The translations under genes and the position numbers were made by a program. This document shows positions 45,587 through 55,503 of a stretch of 64,000 bases of DNA, one piece after another (the stretch's first letter is position 1; the number at the start of each line of letters is the position of its first letter). A model generated the notes under the pieces. That model did not search any database. It had not been told where the DNA came from and was given only the letters and a program-made list of their open reading frames with translations. The stretch spans positions 22,802 to 86,801 of the forward strand of contig JAJDAJ010000039.1 in the NCBI GenBank assembly GCA_029261925.1. Reading direction: 5' to 3'. The DNA is from Deltaproteobacteria bacterium. GTDB lineage: Bacteria > Myxococcota_A > UBA9160 > SZUA-336.

Positions 45587-47604
45587 TGCCCAATCGACTC
45601 GAGCACGAGTCGAGCCTGTACCTGCGTCAGCACCGCGACAACCCGGTCGACTGGTACCCGTGGTGCGACGAGGCCTGGGAGCGCGCCCGGGCCGAGGACC
45701 GGCCGGTGCTCGTCTCCATCGGCTACTCCTCGTGCCACTGGTGCCACGTCATGGAGCACGAGTCGTTCGAGGACCCCGAGGTCGCGCGGCTGATGAACGA
45801 GCACCTGGTCTGCATCAAGGTCGATCGCGAGGAGCGGCCCGACGTGGACCAGATCTACATGGAGGCGGTCCTGCGCCTGTCCGGACAGGGCGGCTGGCCG
45901 CTGAACATGTTCTGCCGGCCCGACGGGCGCCCCTTTCACGGCGGCACGTACTTCCCGCCCGATCGGCGCTTCGGTCGCCCGGGCTGGGGCGAGGTCGTGC
46001 TCGCGGTGGTGCGCGCGTACCGAGAACAGGGCGACGAGGTCGAGGACATGGCGAGCCGCCTGACCCGGGCGATCGCCGCGCGGCCCGAGCTCCCCGACGA
46101 GCAGGTGGCGGGACGCGACGCGCTGGTCACGCTCTGCCGCAAGCTGCAGCAGACGGCCGACGCGCGCCACGGCGGCTTCGGCGCCGCTCCCAAGTTCCCC
46201 ACGCCGACGAACCTCGAGGCGATCCTGACGGCGCGCGGCATGGGGCTCCCGGACGGCGGCGCCTTCGACCAGGTCGTGTTCACGCTCGAGTGCATGGCGC
46301 GCGGTGGCATCTACGACCAGCTCGGCGGCGGCTTCCACCGCTACAGCACCGACGAGCGCTGGCTGGTCCCGCACTTCGAGAAGATGCTCTACGACAACGG
46401 CCAGCTGCTGCGGGTGTACGCGAACGCGCGCCGCGCCAGCGGCGACGACGGCCTGCGCTGGGCGGTCGAGGAGACCGTGGGCTGGCTCGAGCGCGAGATG
46501 CTGGCACCCGACGGCGCGCTGCGCGCCAGCCAGGATGCCGACAGCGAGGGCGAGGAGGGGCGCTTCTTCGTCTGGAGCCCCGCCGAGGTCGAGGCCGTGC
46601 TGGGGCCGGAGCGCGGCCGGGCCTTCGAGAAGGCCTACGGCGTCACGGCCGCGGGGACCTTCGAGGACAGCGGGCGCAACGTGCTCGCGCAGGCGACCGG
46701 GGTGCCGCGCGAGGCGTTCGCGGCCGAGCGGACGAAGCTGCTGGCGGCCCGCGGCGAGCGCGTGCCGCCCGAGACCGACGGCAAGTGCATCGCCGCCTGG
46801 CAGGCGTACGCGATCGGCGGGCTGGCCGCCGCCGGCTCGGCCTTCGACGTGCCCGCCTGGATCGAGCGCGCGCGCGAGCTCGCGGACTTCGCCCTGACGC
46901 GCCTGAGCGACGGCGGCCGCGGCCTGATGCGCATCTGGGACGGGCAGCGCACGCGCGTTCCCGCCTTCCTCGACGATCACGCGGCGCTCGCGAACGCGCT
47001 CTGCGACCTGCATCGCGCCAGCCCGGAGCCGCGCTGGATCGAGGCCGCGCTCGAGCTCGCGGGGACCATCGGGCGCGAGTTCTGGGATCCCGCGGCGCGC
47101 GACCTGTTCTTCTCTGCCGGTGAGGACTCCAGCCTGGTGATCCGCCCGAGCTCGGACTCGGACGGCGCGACACCGGCTGGCGCCGGCCTGGCCGTACTCG
47201 CCCTGGTGCGCCTGGGAGCGCTGAGCGGCCGCACGGATCTGCGCGAGGTGGCGACTGCGGCGCTGGAGACGCACGGACCCGTACTGGCGCGCGCGCCCCT
47301 GCACCTGCCCACGATGACCCGGGCGGCCGCCCTGCACGACGCCGGCATCGGCGTCGCCGTCGTGATCGGACCCGCGGGCGACTCGCGGGTGGAGGCCCTG
47401 GCGCGTCGGGCGCGCGCCCTGCTGGGCGCCGATGACCACGTGGTCACGCTCGCCCCCGGCGAGCGCCCGGGCTGGCTCGACCCGGCGTGGCTCGAGGGTC
47501 GCGTGCCCGGGACGGACGCGCCGACCGCCTGGCTGTGTCGGGGGAGCGTCTGCTCGCTGCCCGCGACCGATCCCGCCGGCCTCGAGCTGCCCCCCGCCGC
47601 TTGA
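45586..47604 (+). CDS. DUF255 thioredoxin-domain protein (YyaL/SPATA20 family)
   Basis: A 672-residue protein. Residues 1-165 form a thioredoxin-like domain: [20 protein letters not shown], then [20 protein letters not shown] near 45-64 with the CxxC pair (Cys-His-Trp-Cys). Residues about 190-620 are an alpha/alpha-toroid ([75 protein letters not shown]), the usual YyaL plan related to six-hairpin glycosidase folds. Length is normal. The biological role of the family is not settled. The previous flavoprotein gene is translationally coupled to it. Confidence 0.87.
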   Translation: MPNRLEHESSLYLRQHRDNPVDWYPWCDEAWERARAEDRPVLVSIGYSSCHWCHVMEHESFEDPEVARLMNEHLVCIKVDREERPDVDQIYMEAVLRLSGQGGWPLNMFCRPDGRPFHGGTYFPPDRRFGRPGWGEVVLAVVRAYREQGDEVEDMASRLTRAIAARPELPDEQVAGRDALVTLCRKLQQTADARHGGFGAAPKFPTPTNLEAILTARGMGLPDGGAFDQVVFTLECMARGGIYDQLGGGFHRYSTDERWLVPHFEKMLYDNGQLLRVYANARRASGDDGLRWAVEETVGWLEREMLAPDGALRASQDADSEGEEGRFFVWSPAEVEAVLGPERGRAFEKAYGVTAAGTFEDSGRNVLAQATGVPREAFAAERTKLLAARGERVPPETDGKCIAAWQAYAIGGLAAAGSAFDVPAWIERARELADFALTRLSDGGRGLMRIWDGQRTRVPAFLDDHAALANALCDLHRASPEPRWIEAALELAGTIGREFWDPAARDLFFSAGEDSSLVIRPSSDSDGATPAGAGLAVLALVRLGALSGRTDLREVATAALETHGPVLARAPLHLPTMTRAAALHDAGIGVAVVIGPAGDSRVEALARRARALLGADDHVVTLAPGERPGWLDPAWLEGRVPGTDAPTAWLCRGSVCSLPATDPAGLELPPAA

Positions 47605-47639
47605 CCTTTCGGCGCGCCCGGCGACCCTAGCTTCCGGAC

Positions 47640-49241
47640 ATGGTCGAGCGCATCGGAAAGAAGCTCTTCTACGCCGTGGTGCTGCTCTGGCTGGGCAGCG
47701 CCGCCGCCTGGGCGGCGGGACTGCCGGCCGGCTGGGCGGTGATCGTGCTCGGCCTGCTCGTCGCGCTGGGCATCCACGACCTGGTCCAGGTCAATCACGC
47801 GCTCCTGCGCAACTATCCGCTGCTGGGCCACCTGCGCTACCTGCTCGAGTCGGTCGGGCCCGAGATGCACCAGTACTTCGTCGAGGGCGAGCTGAACGGC
47901 CGGCCCTTCAACCGCGACCAGCGCTCGCTGGTCTACCAGCGCGCCAAGGACGTCACCGACACCCAGCCGTACGGAACGCAGCTGGACCTGTACTCGCCGG
48001 ACTACGTGTGGATCAACCACTCCGTGGCGCCGGCGCCGAGCATCCCCGATCCGGCGCGGAACCTGCGCATCGAGGTCGGCAACGACCAGTGCGCGCGGCC
48101 GTACTCGGCCAGCGTGCTGAACATCTCGGCGATGAGCTTCGGATCGCTGGGCGCGAACGCGACCAGCGCGCTGAACCGCGGCGCCCAGCTCGGCGGCTTC
48201 GCACACGACACCGGCGAGGGCGGCATCAGCCGCTACCACCGCCACGGCGGCGACCTGATCTGGGAGATCGGCAGCGGCTACTTCGGCTGCCGTCGCGAGG
48301 ACGGTCGCTTCGACCCGGATCGCTTCAGGGACGCCGCGAGCGACGAGCAGGTCAAGATGGTCGAGCTGAAGCTCTCGCAGGGAGCCAAGCCCGGCCACGG
48401 CGGCATGCTGCCCGGCGCGAAGGTCAGCGAGGAGATCGCCGAGGCCCGCGGCATCCCGGAGGGCCAGGACTGCCTCTCGCCGCCGAGGCACCCCGAGTTC
48501 TCGACGCCGATCGAGATGCTGGAGTTCCTGGGCCAGATGCGCGAGCTCTCCGGCGGCAAGCCCGTGGGCTTCAAGCTCTGCGTCGGCCACCCGAGCGAGG
48601 TCATGGCGATCAGCAAGGCCATGCTCGACACCGGTATCGTCGTCGACTTCATCGTCGTGGACGGCGCCGAGGGCGGCACGGGCGCCGCGCCCCAGGAGTT
48701 CTCCGACCACATCGGCACGCCCATGCGCGAGGGGCTGATGCTGGTACAGAACGCCCTCGTGGGCGCCGATCTCCGCGATCGCGTGAGCGTCGGAGCTGCC
48801 GGCAAGATCGTCTCGGGCTTCGACATGGCGATCGCCATGGCGCTGGGTGCCGACTGGGCGAACTCCGCGCGCGGCTTCATGCTCGCCCTGGGCTGCATCC
48901 AGTCCCTGCGCTGCAATCTCAACGACTGCCCGACCGGCGTCGCCACCCAGGACCCGGGCCTGCAGCGCGGACTGGTGGTCGACGACAAGGCACCCCGCGT
49001 CCACGCCTTCCACCACGCCACGGTCGAGGCGTTCTCGGAGATCCTGACCTCGTCGGGGCTGTCCACGCCCTGGGAGCTGTCGCCCCAGCACGTGCTGCTG
49101 CGCACGCGCGCCGGAGAGGTGCGCTCGCTCGATCGCGTGTACGACTTCGTCGAGCCGGGAGCGCTGATGGCCGGCGAGGGGCCGGCCTGGCTGCGCCGCG
49201 CCTGGAGCTTCGCGCGCAGCGACTCCTTCGTCAGCAGCTAG
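47640..49241 (+). CDS. Membrane-anchored FMN-binding glutamate-synthase-like protein
   Basis: A 533-residue glutamate-synthase domain 2 protein (GltB-like central FMN domain) without amidotransferase or GXGXG domains. Residues about 7-45 form one or two transmembrane helices (FYAVVLLWLGSAAAWAAGL, GWAVIVLGLLVALGI). The barrel shows ISAMSFGSLGANATSALNRG near residue 162, GGISRYHRHGGDLIWEIGSG, GHGGMLPGAKVSEEIAE near 255 and VVDGAEGGTGAAPQEFSDH near 340. A [3Fe-4S]-type Cys cluster is visible in GCIQSLRCNLNDCPTGVA near 420. Such stand-alone proteins are found in bacteria and archaea; whether they make glutamate is unclear. Confidence 0.82.
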   Translation: MVERIGKKLFYAVVLLWLGSAAAWAAGLPAGWAVIVLGLLVALGIHDLVQVNHALLRNYPLLGHLRYLLESVGPEMHQYFVEGELNGRPFNRDQRSLVYQRAKDVTDTQPYGTQLDLYSPDYVWINHSVAPAPSIPDPARNLRIEVGNDQCARPYSASVLNISAMSFGSLGANATSALNRGAQLGGFAHDTGEGGISRYHRHGGDLIWEIGSGYFGCRREDGRFDPDRFRDAASDEQVKMVELKLSQGAKPGHGGMLPGAKVSEEIAEARGIPEGQDCLSPPRHPEFSTPIEMLEFLGQMRELSGGKPVGFKLCVGHPSEVMAISKAMLDTGIVVDFIVVDGAEGGTGAAPQEFSDHIGTPMREGLMLVQNALVGADLRDRVSVGAAGKIVSGFDMAIAMALGADWANSARGFMLALGCIQSLRCNLNDCPTGVATQDPGLQRGLVVDDKAPRVHAFHHATVEAFSEILTSSGLSTPWELSPQHVLLRTRAGEVRSLDRVYDFVEPGALMAGEGPAWLRRAWSFARSDSFVSS

Positions 49242-49253
49242 CCGGCTGCGCGG

Positions 49254-50951
49254 TCAGGGCGCGCGGTACACGCTGCGCCCGCCCACGACGGTCTCGAGCA
49301 CGCGGATCCCGTCGATCGCACCGGGCCTGTCCAGGGGACTGGCCGAGAGCACGACCAGGTCGGCGAGCTTGCCCGGCTCGATCGAGCCACGATCGCCGTC
49401 CAGCCGGTACTGCCAGGCGGCGTCGAGCGTGACCGCGCGCAGCGCGTCGAGCGGCGCGATGCGCTGCTCCGGTCCGAGCAGCTCGCCACCGCTGGTGCGG
49501 CGGTTGGCCGCGGCGTGCATGAGTCGCAGAACGTCCATGGGCACCACGGGCGCATCCGTGTGCAGGCTGAAGCGCACGCCGCGGTCCAGCGCCGAGCGCG
49601 CGGGGCTGATGCGACGCGCGCGCTCGGGACCGATGAAGAGCTCGCGGTGGCGATCGCCCCAGTAATAGGTGTGGAGCGCGAAGAACGAGGGCGTGACGCC
49701 CAGCCGCGCCATGCGCTCGAGCTGGTCGTCCCGGGTCATCTGCGCGTGGATCACGATGCCCCGCAGATCGCCGGAGGGCCGCAGCTCGAGCGCGCGCTCG
49801 AACGCCTCGAGGATGTCGTCGATCGCGGCGTCGCCGTTGCCGTGGATCGCCAGCTGCAGGCCGCTCGCGTGCACGCGACCGACCTGCTCGATCAGACGCT
49901 CGCGCGTCAGGGTCGGGTAGCCGCGGTAGCCGGCATCGCCGCGGAACGGCGTGTGGTACGGCTCGCGCAGGTAGCCGGTGAAGCCCTGGATCGAGCCGTC
50001 GGCGATCAGCTTCACGGGGCCGACGTGAAGACGGGCAGCGTCGATCCCGCCGGTGTCCAGCTCGCCGCGTGTCGCCGGCGCCACCGCGTCGCCGACGGGC
50101 AGCACCACCACGCGAATCGGGAAGCGACCCGCATCGAGGGTCGCCACCAGGTCGGCCAGCGACGCCAGGCCCGTGGCCCCGTCCTGCGCGGTCGTGACGC
50201 CGCGCGCCGCGTACTCGAGCGCCACCGCCGCCAGATCGTCGACGCGCTCGGCCCGCGTGGGCTGCGGCATCGCGCTCAGCAGCGGCAGCGCCGCGGCCAT
50301 CTCCTCGAGCACCCCGTCGGGCTCCCCGCTGACGGGGTCGCGCCGGATCACCCCGCCCGGGGGATCGGGCGTGTCGCGATCGATGCCGGCCAGCGCCAGG
50401 GCCGCGCCGTTGGCGGCGTACAGGTGACCCGAGACGTGGATCGCGAGGACCGGGCGGTCCGTCGCGACGCGGTCCAGATCTGCGCGGTCGAGGTGGCGCC
50501 CCTCGGCCAGCAGCGTGTCGTCGTACCCGAAGCCGACCACCCAGGCATCCGCGGGCAGGCCAGCGGCGTGCGAGCGCAGCGCCGCGACGGCCGCCTCGAC
50601 GTTGCCGACCGCGCCGATCGGCGGCGCGGTCAGGTCCGCCATGCGACGGATGCCCGCGCCCAGCGAGACGTGACTGTGGGCGTCGACGAACCCGGGCACC
50701 ACGCAGCGGCCGCCGAGCTCGACCACCCGCGTGTCCGGCCCGGCGAGCGCCCGCATCTCCTGCGAGCTGCCGACGGCCGCGATGCGCGCGCCCTCGAGCG
50801 CCAGCGCCCGGGCGCGCGGACGCGCCGCGTCGAGGGTCAGCACCACGCCGTCCACCCAGATCGCGTCGGGTGCGGCGTGCGCCCGCGGCGCGGCCGCGAG
50901 CAGTGCCAGCGCGAGGAAGCCGCCCGCGAGCCGCGCGAGCGGCGGCTTCAC
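49254..50951 (-). CDS. Exported amidohydrolase of the YtcJ/amidohydrolase-3 family
   Basis: A 565-residue protein starting at GTG 50951 (GTGA overlap with the M3 peptidase). Residues 1-26 are a Sec signal peptide (LARLAGGFLALALLAAAPRAHA). The metal site is in VVPGFVDAHSHVSLGAGIRR near residue 87, with HVSGHLYAANGAAL near 165, LAIHGNGDAAIDDILEAF near 370 and FSLHTDAPVVPMDVLRLMHA near 470. It ends with EPGKLADLVVLSASPLD, typical of the D-aminoacylase/YtcJ group. It probably hydrolyses an amide in the periplasm; the substrate is unknown. The preceding gene is the M3 oligopeptidase. Confidence 0.83.
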   Translation of the reverse strand: MKPPLARLAGGFLALALLAAAPRAHAAPDAIWVDGVVLTLDAARPRARALALEGARIAAVGSSQEMRALAGPDTRVVELGGRCVVPGFVDAHSHVSLGAGIRRMADLTAPPIGAVGNVEAAVAALRSHAAGLPADAWVVGFGYDDTLLAEGRHLDRADLDRVATDRPVLAIHVSGHLYAANGAALALAGIDRDTPDPPGGVIRRDPVSGEPDGVLEEMAAALPLLSAMPQPTRAERVDDLAAVALEYAARGVTTAQDGATGLASLADLVATLDAGRFPIRVVVLPVGDAVAPATRGELDTGGIDAARLHVGPVKLIADGSIQGFTGYLREPYHTPFRGDAGYRGYPTLTRERLIEQVGRVHASGLQLAIHGNGDAAIDDILEAFERALELRPSGDLRGIVIHAQMTRDDQLERMARLGVTPSFFALHTYYWGDRHRELFIGPERARRISPARSALDRGVRFSLHTDAPVVPMDVLRLMHAAANRRTSGGELLGPEQRIAPLDALRAVTLDAAWQYRLDGDRGSIEPGKLADLVVLSASPLDRPGAIDGIRVLETVVGGRSVYRAP

Positions 50952-53032
50952 GAGGCCAGTCCCGAGTGGCGCAGCAGCGCGGCGGTGCTCGGATCGCGTC
51001 CGCGGAAGGCGCGGAAGACCTCCATGGCCGGTCGGCTGCCGCCCAGTGCGAGCACGGTGTCGCGGTAGCGTCGTCCCGCCTCGCGGAGCGCCTCCTCGTC
51101 GCCGAGGCCGGCCTCCTCGAAGGCGGCAAAGGCGTCGGCGCTGAGCACCTCGGCCCACTTGTAGGAGTAGTACCCGGCGGCGTACCCCCCACCGAAGATG
51201 TGTCCGAAGCTGCACAGGAAGCGATCCTCGGGCAGGGGCGGCAGCACCGTGTTCTCCTGCGCGACGCGGCGCTCGACGTCGAAGGCGCTGCCGTCACGCT
51301 CCGGATCGAAGCGATGGTGCAGCTCGAGGTCGGTGCTCCCGAAGAAGAGCTGGCGCAGCGTCTGGCTGCCCGCGCGGAAGTTCCGAGCCGCGCGAAGCTT
51401 CTCCTGCAGGTCCCCGGGCATGGGCTCGCCCGTCTGCCAGTGCCGCGCCATCCCGGTGAGGGTGCCCGGGTCGTAGCACCAGTTCTCCATGAACTGGCTG
51501 GGCAGCTCGACGGCGTCCCACTCGACGTTGCGGATCCCCGAGGCGAGCCCGTGATCGACCCGCGTGAGCATGTGCTGGAGCCCGTGCCCGAACTCGTGGA
51601 AGAGCGTCTCGACCTCGTCGAAGGTCATCAGCGACGGGCGCTCGCCGACCGGCGGCGTCTGGTTGCAGACCAGGTACGCCACCGGCAGGCGCACGCCACC
51701 ATCGCCCATCACCCGGCTGCGCGACGTGCACTCGTCCATCCAGGCACCCCCGCGCTTGGTCGCGGGCCGGCTGTACGGGTCGAGGAAGAACGCCGCGACC
51801 TCCTGGTCCGATGCGTCGCGTACGCGAAAGAAGCGCACGTCCGGATGCCACACCGCCGCCTCGCCGTCGGCTCCGACGATGCGAACGTCGAACAGGCGGC
51901 GGGCCAGGCCGAAGAGCCCCTCGAGCACGCGAGGCAGGGGCAGGTAGGGGCGCAGCTCCTCGTCCGTGTACGCGTAGCGCTCCTCGCGCAGGCGCTCGGA
52001 CCAGAAGGGCACGTCCCAGTGGCGCAGCGCGTCGAGCGAGGAATCGCGCTCGCGCGCGAACACCTCGAGCTCCTCGAGCTCCCGGCGCGCGGCCGGCAGG
52101 GCCGCCTCGCGGAGCTCCGCCAGCAGCAACTCCACCGCCTCGACTGCGGGCGCCATCTTCGACGCCAGGCTGAGCTCGGCATAGCTCGCGAAGCCCAGCA
52201 GCGCCGCCTCCTCGCGACGCAGCTCGAGGATGCGCGCGATCAGCGGCGCGTTGTCGCGCTCGCCGTCGCTCGCGCGCGAGACGTGCGCGCGGTAGGCGCG
52301 CTCGCGCAGCTCGCGACTGCGTGCGTGCTGCAGGAAGGGCCAGAGCGACGGCTGGTCGAGGGTGAGCCGCCAGGGTCCCTTCTCGGCGTCGGCATCCGCC
52401 TCGCCCGCCTCGCGTGCCGCCTGGGCGGCCAGCTCGCGCCAGCTCGCCGGCGTGCCCTCGACCTGGTCGGAGTCGGTCAGCGTCAGACCGAACGCCTTGG
52501 TCGCGTCGAGCACGTTGTTCCCGAAGCGGGTCGCCAGGCCCGCGAGCTCGGTCTGGATCTCGTTGAAGCGCTCGCGCCGGCCGCCCTCCAGTCCGACACC
52601 GGACAGTGTCGCGTCGCGGATCAGGACCTCGACGATGCGCTGCTGCGCGGGATCGAGCGCCGCGAAGTCGCGCGAGTCGCGCAGCGCGCAGAGGCCCTCG
52701 TACACCGGCCGGCTCTGGGCCAGCCGCATCGAGAACGCCACCACCTCGGGCTGCACCTCGCCGTGCGCCTCGCGCAGGGCCGGCTCGTTGCGCACGCCCA
52801 TCAGGTGGTTCACCACGCCCCACGCGTAGGAGAGCCGCTCGCTCAGCGCTTCCAGGGGCTCGACCAGGCCCGGCCAGGTCGGTGCGTGGTCCGACTCGAG
52901 CCGGTCGAGCGCCCCGTCGAGCCCGGAGAGCAGCGCGCGGATCCCGGGCACGACGTGCGCGGTCTCGATCTCGTCGAAGCGCGGCAGCCCGCGCATGTCG
53001 AGCAGCGGGTTGTCGTCGGTACCGGCAGCCAT
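50948..53032 (-). CDS. M3-family oligopeptidase (OpdA/Dcp type)
   Basis: A 694-residue thimet-type peptidase. The zinc site is EVETLFHEFGHGLQHMLTRV near residue 475 (HExxH), with the third ligand Glu in EWDAVELPSQFMENW near 505. The helical N-terminal half and the segment AAFFLDPYSRPATKRGGAWM near 420 are typical of M3A enzymes such as oligopeptidase A. No signal peptide is seen, so it works in the cytoplasm, breaking down short peptides. It is coupled to the exported amidohydrolase by GTGA, an odd mix of compartments. ATG 53032 is the start. Confidence 0.9.
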   Translation of the reverse strand: MAAGTDDNPLLDMRGLPRFDEIETAHVVPGIRALLSGLDGALDRLESDHAPTWPGLVEPLEALSERLSYAWGVVNHLMGVRNEPALREAHGEVQPEVVAFSMRLAQSRPVYEGLCALRDSRDFAALDPAQQRIVEVLIRDATLSGVGLEGGRRERFNEIQTELAGLATRFGNNVLDATKAFGLTLTDSDQVEGTPASWRELAAQAAREAGEADADAEKGPWRLTLDQPSLWPFLQHARSRELRERAYRAHVSRASDGERDNAPLIARILELRREEAALLGFASYAELSLASKMAPAVEAVELLLAELREAALPAARRELEELEVFARERDSSLDALRHWDVPFWSERLREERYAYTDEELRPYLPLPRVLEGLFGLARRLFDVRIVGADGEAAVWHPDVRFFRVRDASDQEVAAFFLDPYSRPATKRGGAWMDECTSRSRVMGDGGVRLPVAYLVCNQTPPVGERPSLMTFDEVETLFHEFGHGLQHMLTRVDHGLASGIRNVEWDAVELPSQFMENWCYDPGTLTGMARHWQTGEPMPGDLQEKLRAARNFRAGSQTLRQLFFGSTDLELHHRFDPERDGSAFDVERRVAQENTVLPPLPEDRFLCSFGHIFGGGYAAGYYSYKWAEVLSADAFAAFEEAGLGDEEALREAGRRYRDTVLALGGSRPAMEVFRAFRGRDPSTAALLRHSGLAS

Positions 53033-53059
53033 CCGACCTCCAGCGGGCGCGAGCCCGGA

Positions 53060-54697
53060 TCAGAAGGTCAGGATGTACTCCACGGCGTCGCCGGGATCGA
53101 GGGGCGGCGCCAGCAGCTCGATCCAGGAGTGATCGCGAGCGACGCGCCAGCGCGTCCGCGGACGCCACCAGTCCTCCCGGCTCAGCCGCGCCGGGCGGGA
53201 GCGGGCGGGCAGGTACACGCGCGCCGCGATGCCGTCGGCGAGCGTCGCGCCCTCGTTGCGCAGCCAGAGCCGGGCGCGCCGGGGACCCAGCGGCTCGAGC
53301 GTGCCTCGCACGCCGGCCCGGGCGCGCCACCAGGCCGCCATCTCCCCGGCGCCCGTCAGCCAGACGTCGCGCGAGCCGAGCTCCCGGGCGAGCGCGTCGG
53401 TCACGGCGCCCTCCGCGCGCGCGACGGGGCCGGGATCGAGCGCGGCGTGGAAGAGTCCGTCGAGCGACTCGACCCCGGCCTGGGCCGACAGCAGCCGCGC
53501 GACGAGCGTGGCGACATCCGCATCGCCCCCCGCAGGCGACGGCGACACCGGCAGGGTCACCAGCCCGGAGTCCGGCGCTCCCGTGAGGCGGGGTGCCGCA
53601 TCGGAGGCACCGGCGACCGTGGCCCAGAGGTAGCCGCTGGCGCGCAGGTGCGTCACGCGACCGGGCGGGATCGGGCCCACGAGTCCCGACACCGGGTGGC
53701 GCGCCGCGCGCTCGAGGCGTGCGCGACCCTCGGCCGGGAGGTCCACATCGGGATCGAAGGCGAGGGCGACCTCGCCCAGGGCAGCGATGCGGCGCAGCCG
53801 CTCGGGGTCGGACTCCGCGCGCGGGGCGGTCACGGCCAGGACGGGCGGGAGCCCGCCGCGCGCCAGCTCGCGCGCGGCCGCCTCCGCGGCCTCGATGTCC
53901 TCGCCGACCTCGAGCGTGACCAGGGCGGCGCTGCGATGGCCTCGCGGCCAGGGGCGCACGTCGACCACCGGGAGGCCGCTGATCCAGCGCAGCGCGCTGC
54001 CGAGCAGGCGCTCGCCCTCCGGCTCGAGCGCGTCCGCCCCGACTCCCAGCCACGCGACGGGCGCGCTCCGGTAACGGCTCACCAGCCCCAGGCCCAGACG
54101 GGGATCGTCGGCCCGGACCAGGCTGCCCGACGTCAGGCTCTGCAGGCCCTCCCGGGCCGTCGCGCGCAGCCGGGCCCCGGGCGCCAGACCTGCGAGGATC
54201 ACGCTGCGCGGACCCGCGCGCAGCTCGAGCGCTCCGGCCGGGCGCGCCTCGAAGCGATGGCCGGGAAAGTACGCCTGGAGCGGCAGGGGCGCGCGGGGTC
54301 GGCCCTCGGCATCGAGCCGGCCCGTCGGTCCGGTCAGGAGCAGTCCGCCGCCCGTGAGCGCGAAGACGTCGATCGCCGCGGCGTCGGAGTCCGACAGGCG
54401 CTCCTGTCCGGGAAGGACCCAGGCGTCGAAGCCTGCGTCGAGCAGTACCCCCAGGCCGGGCACCGATACACGCTCGAGCTGCAGACCGGCGCGGGCCGCG
54501 GCAGCCGCCAGCCGCTCCAGCTCGGCCTCGAAGGGCCCCGGCGCGTCGACGGCGTTGGCCGCGAGCTCCACGACCGCGATCCGCCCCGAGGCCGGCGGGC
54601 CGGACTCGACTGCCCGCTGGAGACGCACGACCCCGATGGTGCACGCGCCCGTCAGGGTGCACACGACGGTGGCGATCAGCGTGACGATCCGGCCCAC
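53060..54697 (-). CDS. Exported protein with degenerate polysaccharide-deacetylase-like region
   Basis: A 545-residue protein starting at GTG 54697. Residues about 4-25 form a signal or anchor (IVTLIATVVCTLTGACTIG). Residues about 40-205 resemble a ThuA/glutamine-amidotransferase-like unit (DAWVLPGQERLSDSDAAAID, ALTGGGLLLTGPTG). Residues about 255-350 look like a NodB polysaccharide-deacetylase fold (SAALVTLEVGEDIEAAEAAA, PVLAVTAPRAESDPERLRRI, LGEVALAFDPDVDL), but the usual TFDDG metal Asp and HxxxxH ligands are not recognisable. The C-terminal 100 residues are a beta-sandwich. It is divergent from the hydrolase pseudo-enzyme gene. Possibly a binding protein; confidence is low for the deacetylase link. 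Confidence 0.45.
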   Translation of the reverse strand: MGRIVTLIATVVCTLTGACTIGVVRLQRAVESGPPASGRIAVVELAANAVDAPGPFEAELERLAAAAARAGLQLERVSVPGLGVLLDAGFDAWVLPGQERLSDSDAAAIDVFALTGGGLLLTGPTGRLDAEGRPRAPLPLQAYFPGHRFEARPAGALELRAGPRSVILAGLAPGARLRATAREGLQSLTSGSLVRADDPRLGLGLVSRYRSAPVAWLGVGADALEPEGERLLGSALRWISGLPVVDVRPWPRGHRSAALVTLEVGEDIEAAEAAARELARGGLPPVLAVTAPRAESDPERLRRIAALGEVALAFDPDVDLPAEGRARLERAARHPVSGLVGPIPPGRVTHLRASGYLWATVAGASDAAPRLTGAPDSGLVTLPVSPSPAGGDADVATLVARLLSAQAGVESLDGLFHAALDPGPVARAEGAVTDALARELGSRDVWLTGAGEMAAWWRARAGVRGTLEPLGPRRARLWLRNEGATLADGIAARVYLPARSRPARLSREDWWRPRTRWRVARDHSWIELLAPPLDPGDAVEYILTF

Positions 54698-54807
54698 CGC
54701 GTGCTCATCGTCCTGCGAGGCGCGCGGCTTCAGGGCTCTGCGGAGTGAAAACCCTGCGCCTGCGCCTCCCCCAGGGCGATCGAGTTGCCTATGTTATGTG
54801 CCGCGAG

Positions 54808-55503
54808 ATGGATACGAACGTGAAGTTCGGGGCGGTGGAGATCCAGGTGTCCGACGATGTCGCCGTCGCCGGGCGCGTCTGCACGCCCGAGTGGTGGCCG
54901 AGCGGGCGGCGGGTCGGGATCGTGATCGCACACGACGCCGACACCACCATGGACGCCGCCGCCATCACGGGTCTCCAGACGCGGCTCGCCGAGGCGGGCC
55001 ATCTCGCGCTGGCGTTCAACTTTCCCTTCGCCCAGGCCGGCAAGAAGCGACCCGATCCCGCGCCCCTGCTCGAGCGCACGCTCTCGGCCGCGGTGAGCAG
55101 CCTGCTGATCGACGGAGAGAACGCGCCAGCGCGCATCGTGCTCTGTGGCTACGGCCTCGGAGCGCGGGTCGCCACGAGCGTGGTCGCCGCCGGGATGAAG
55201 GTCGAGGGGGTCGTCTGCCTCGGCTTCCCGCTGCACCCGTCGGGCAAGCCCAACCAGCAGCGCGTCGAGTCCCTGTACCGCGTGATCACGCCCATGCTCT
55301 TCGTGCAGGGCGCGCGCGATCCCCACTGCCGCGTGGACCGGCTCACGCGCGTGCTCAGGACCATCGGCGCACCCGTCAAGCTGCGCGTGCTGGAGGACTG
55401 CGGCCAGGGCCTCAACCTGATCCGCAGGGCGGAGCGCACACCCGAGCAGGTTCACGCCGAGCTGGCCCACGCCATCGAGACCTTCGTGCAGAAGGTCGTC
55501 TGA
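54808..55503 (+). CDS. Alpha/beta-hydrolase paralogue without catalytic Ser and His
   Basis: A 231-residue KANL3/Tex30-type hydrolase, a paralogue of the protein at 32991-33644. The overall fold is conserved: GIVIAHDADTTMDAAAITGL near residue 37, LAFNFPFAQAGKKRPDP, CLGFPLHPSGKPNQQR and VQGARDPHCR near 165. The nucleophile elbow, however, reads CGYGLGAR with Gly116 (GGC 55153-55155) where Ser is required, and the His segment reads DCGQGLN with Gln200 (CAG 55405-55407). It should not act as a serine hydrolase. Start ATG 54808 is chosen because the earlier GTG 54745 adds a poorly conserved tail. It is followed by the membrane gene with TGATG overlap. Confidence 0.72.
   Translation: MDTNVKFGAVEIQVSDDVAVAGRVCTPEWWPSGRRVGIVIAHDADTTMDAAAITGLQTRLAEAGHLALAFNFPFAQAGKKRPDPAPLLERTLSAAVSSLLIDGENAPARIVLCGYGLGARVATSVVAAGMKVEGVVCLGFPLHPSGKPNQQRVESLYRVITPMLFVQGARDPHCRVDRLTRVLRTIGAPVKLRVLEDCGQGLNLIRRAERTPEQVHAELAHAIETFVQKVV

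Noticed and set aside
50870..54748. Very long open frame on the plus strand opposite the peptidase and amidohydrolase genes
   Set aside because: It is a shadow: it runs antisense to three well-supported genes, its translation is Arg/Gln/His/Ala-rich low-complexity sequence with no motif, and long antisense frames are common at this GC content.
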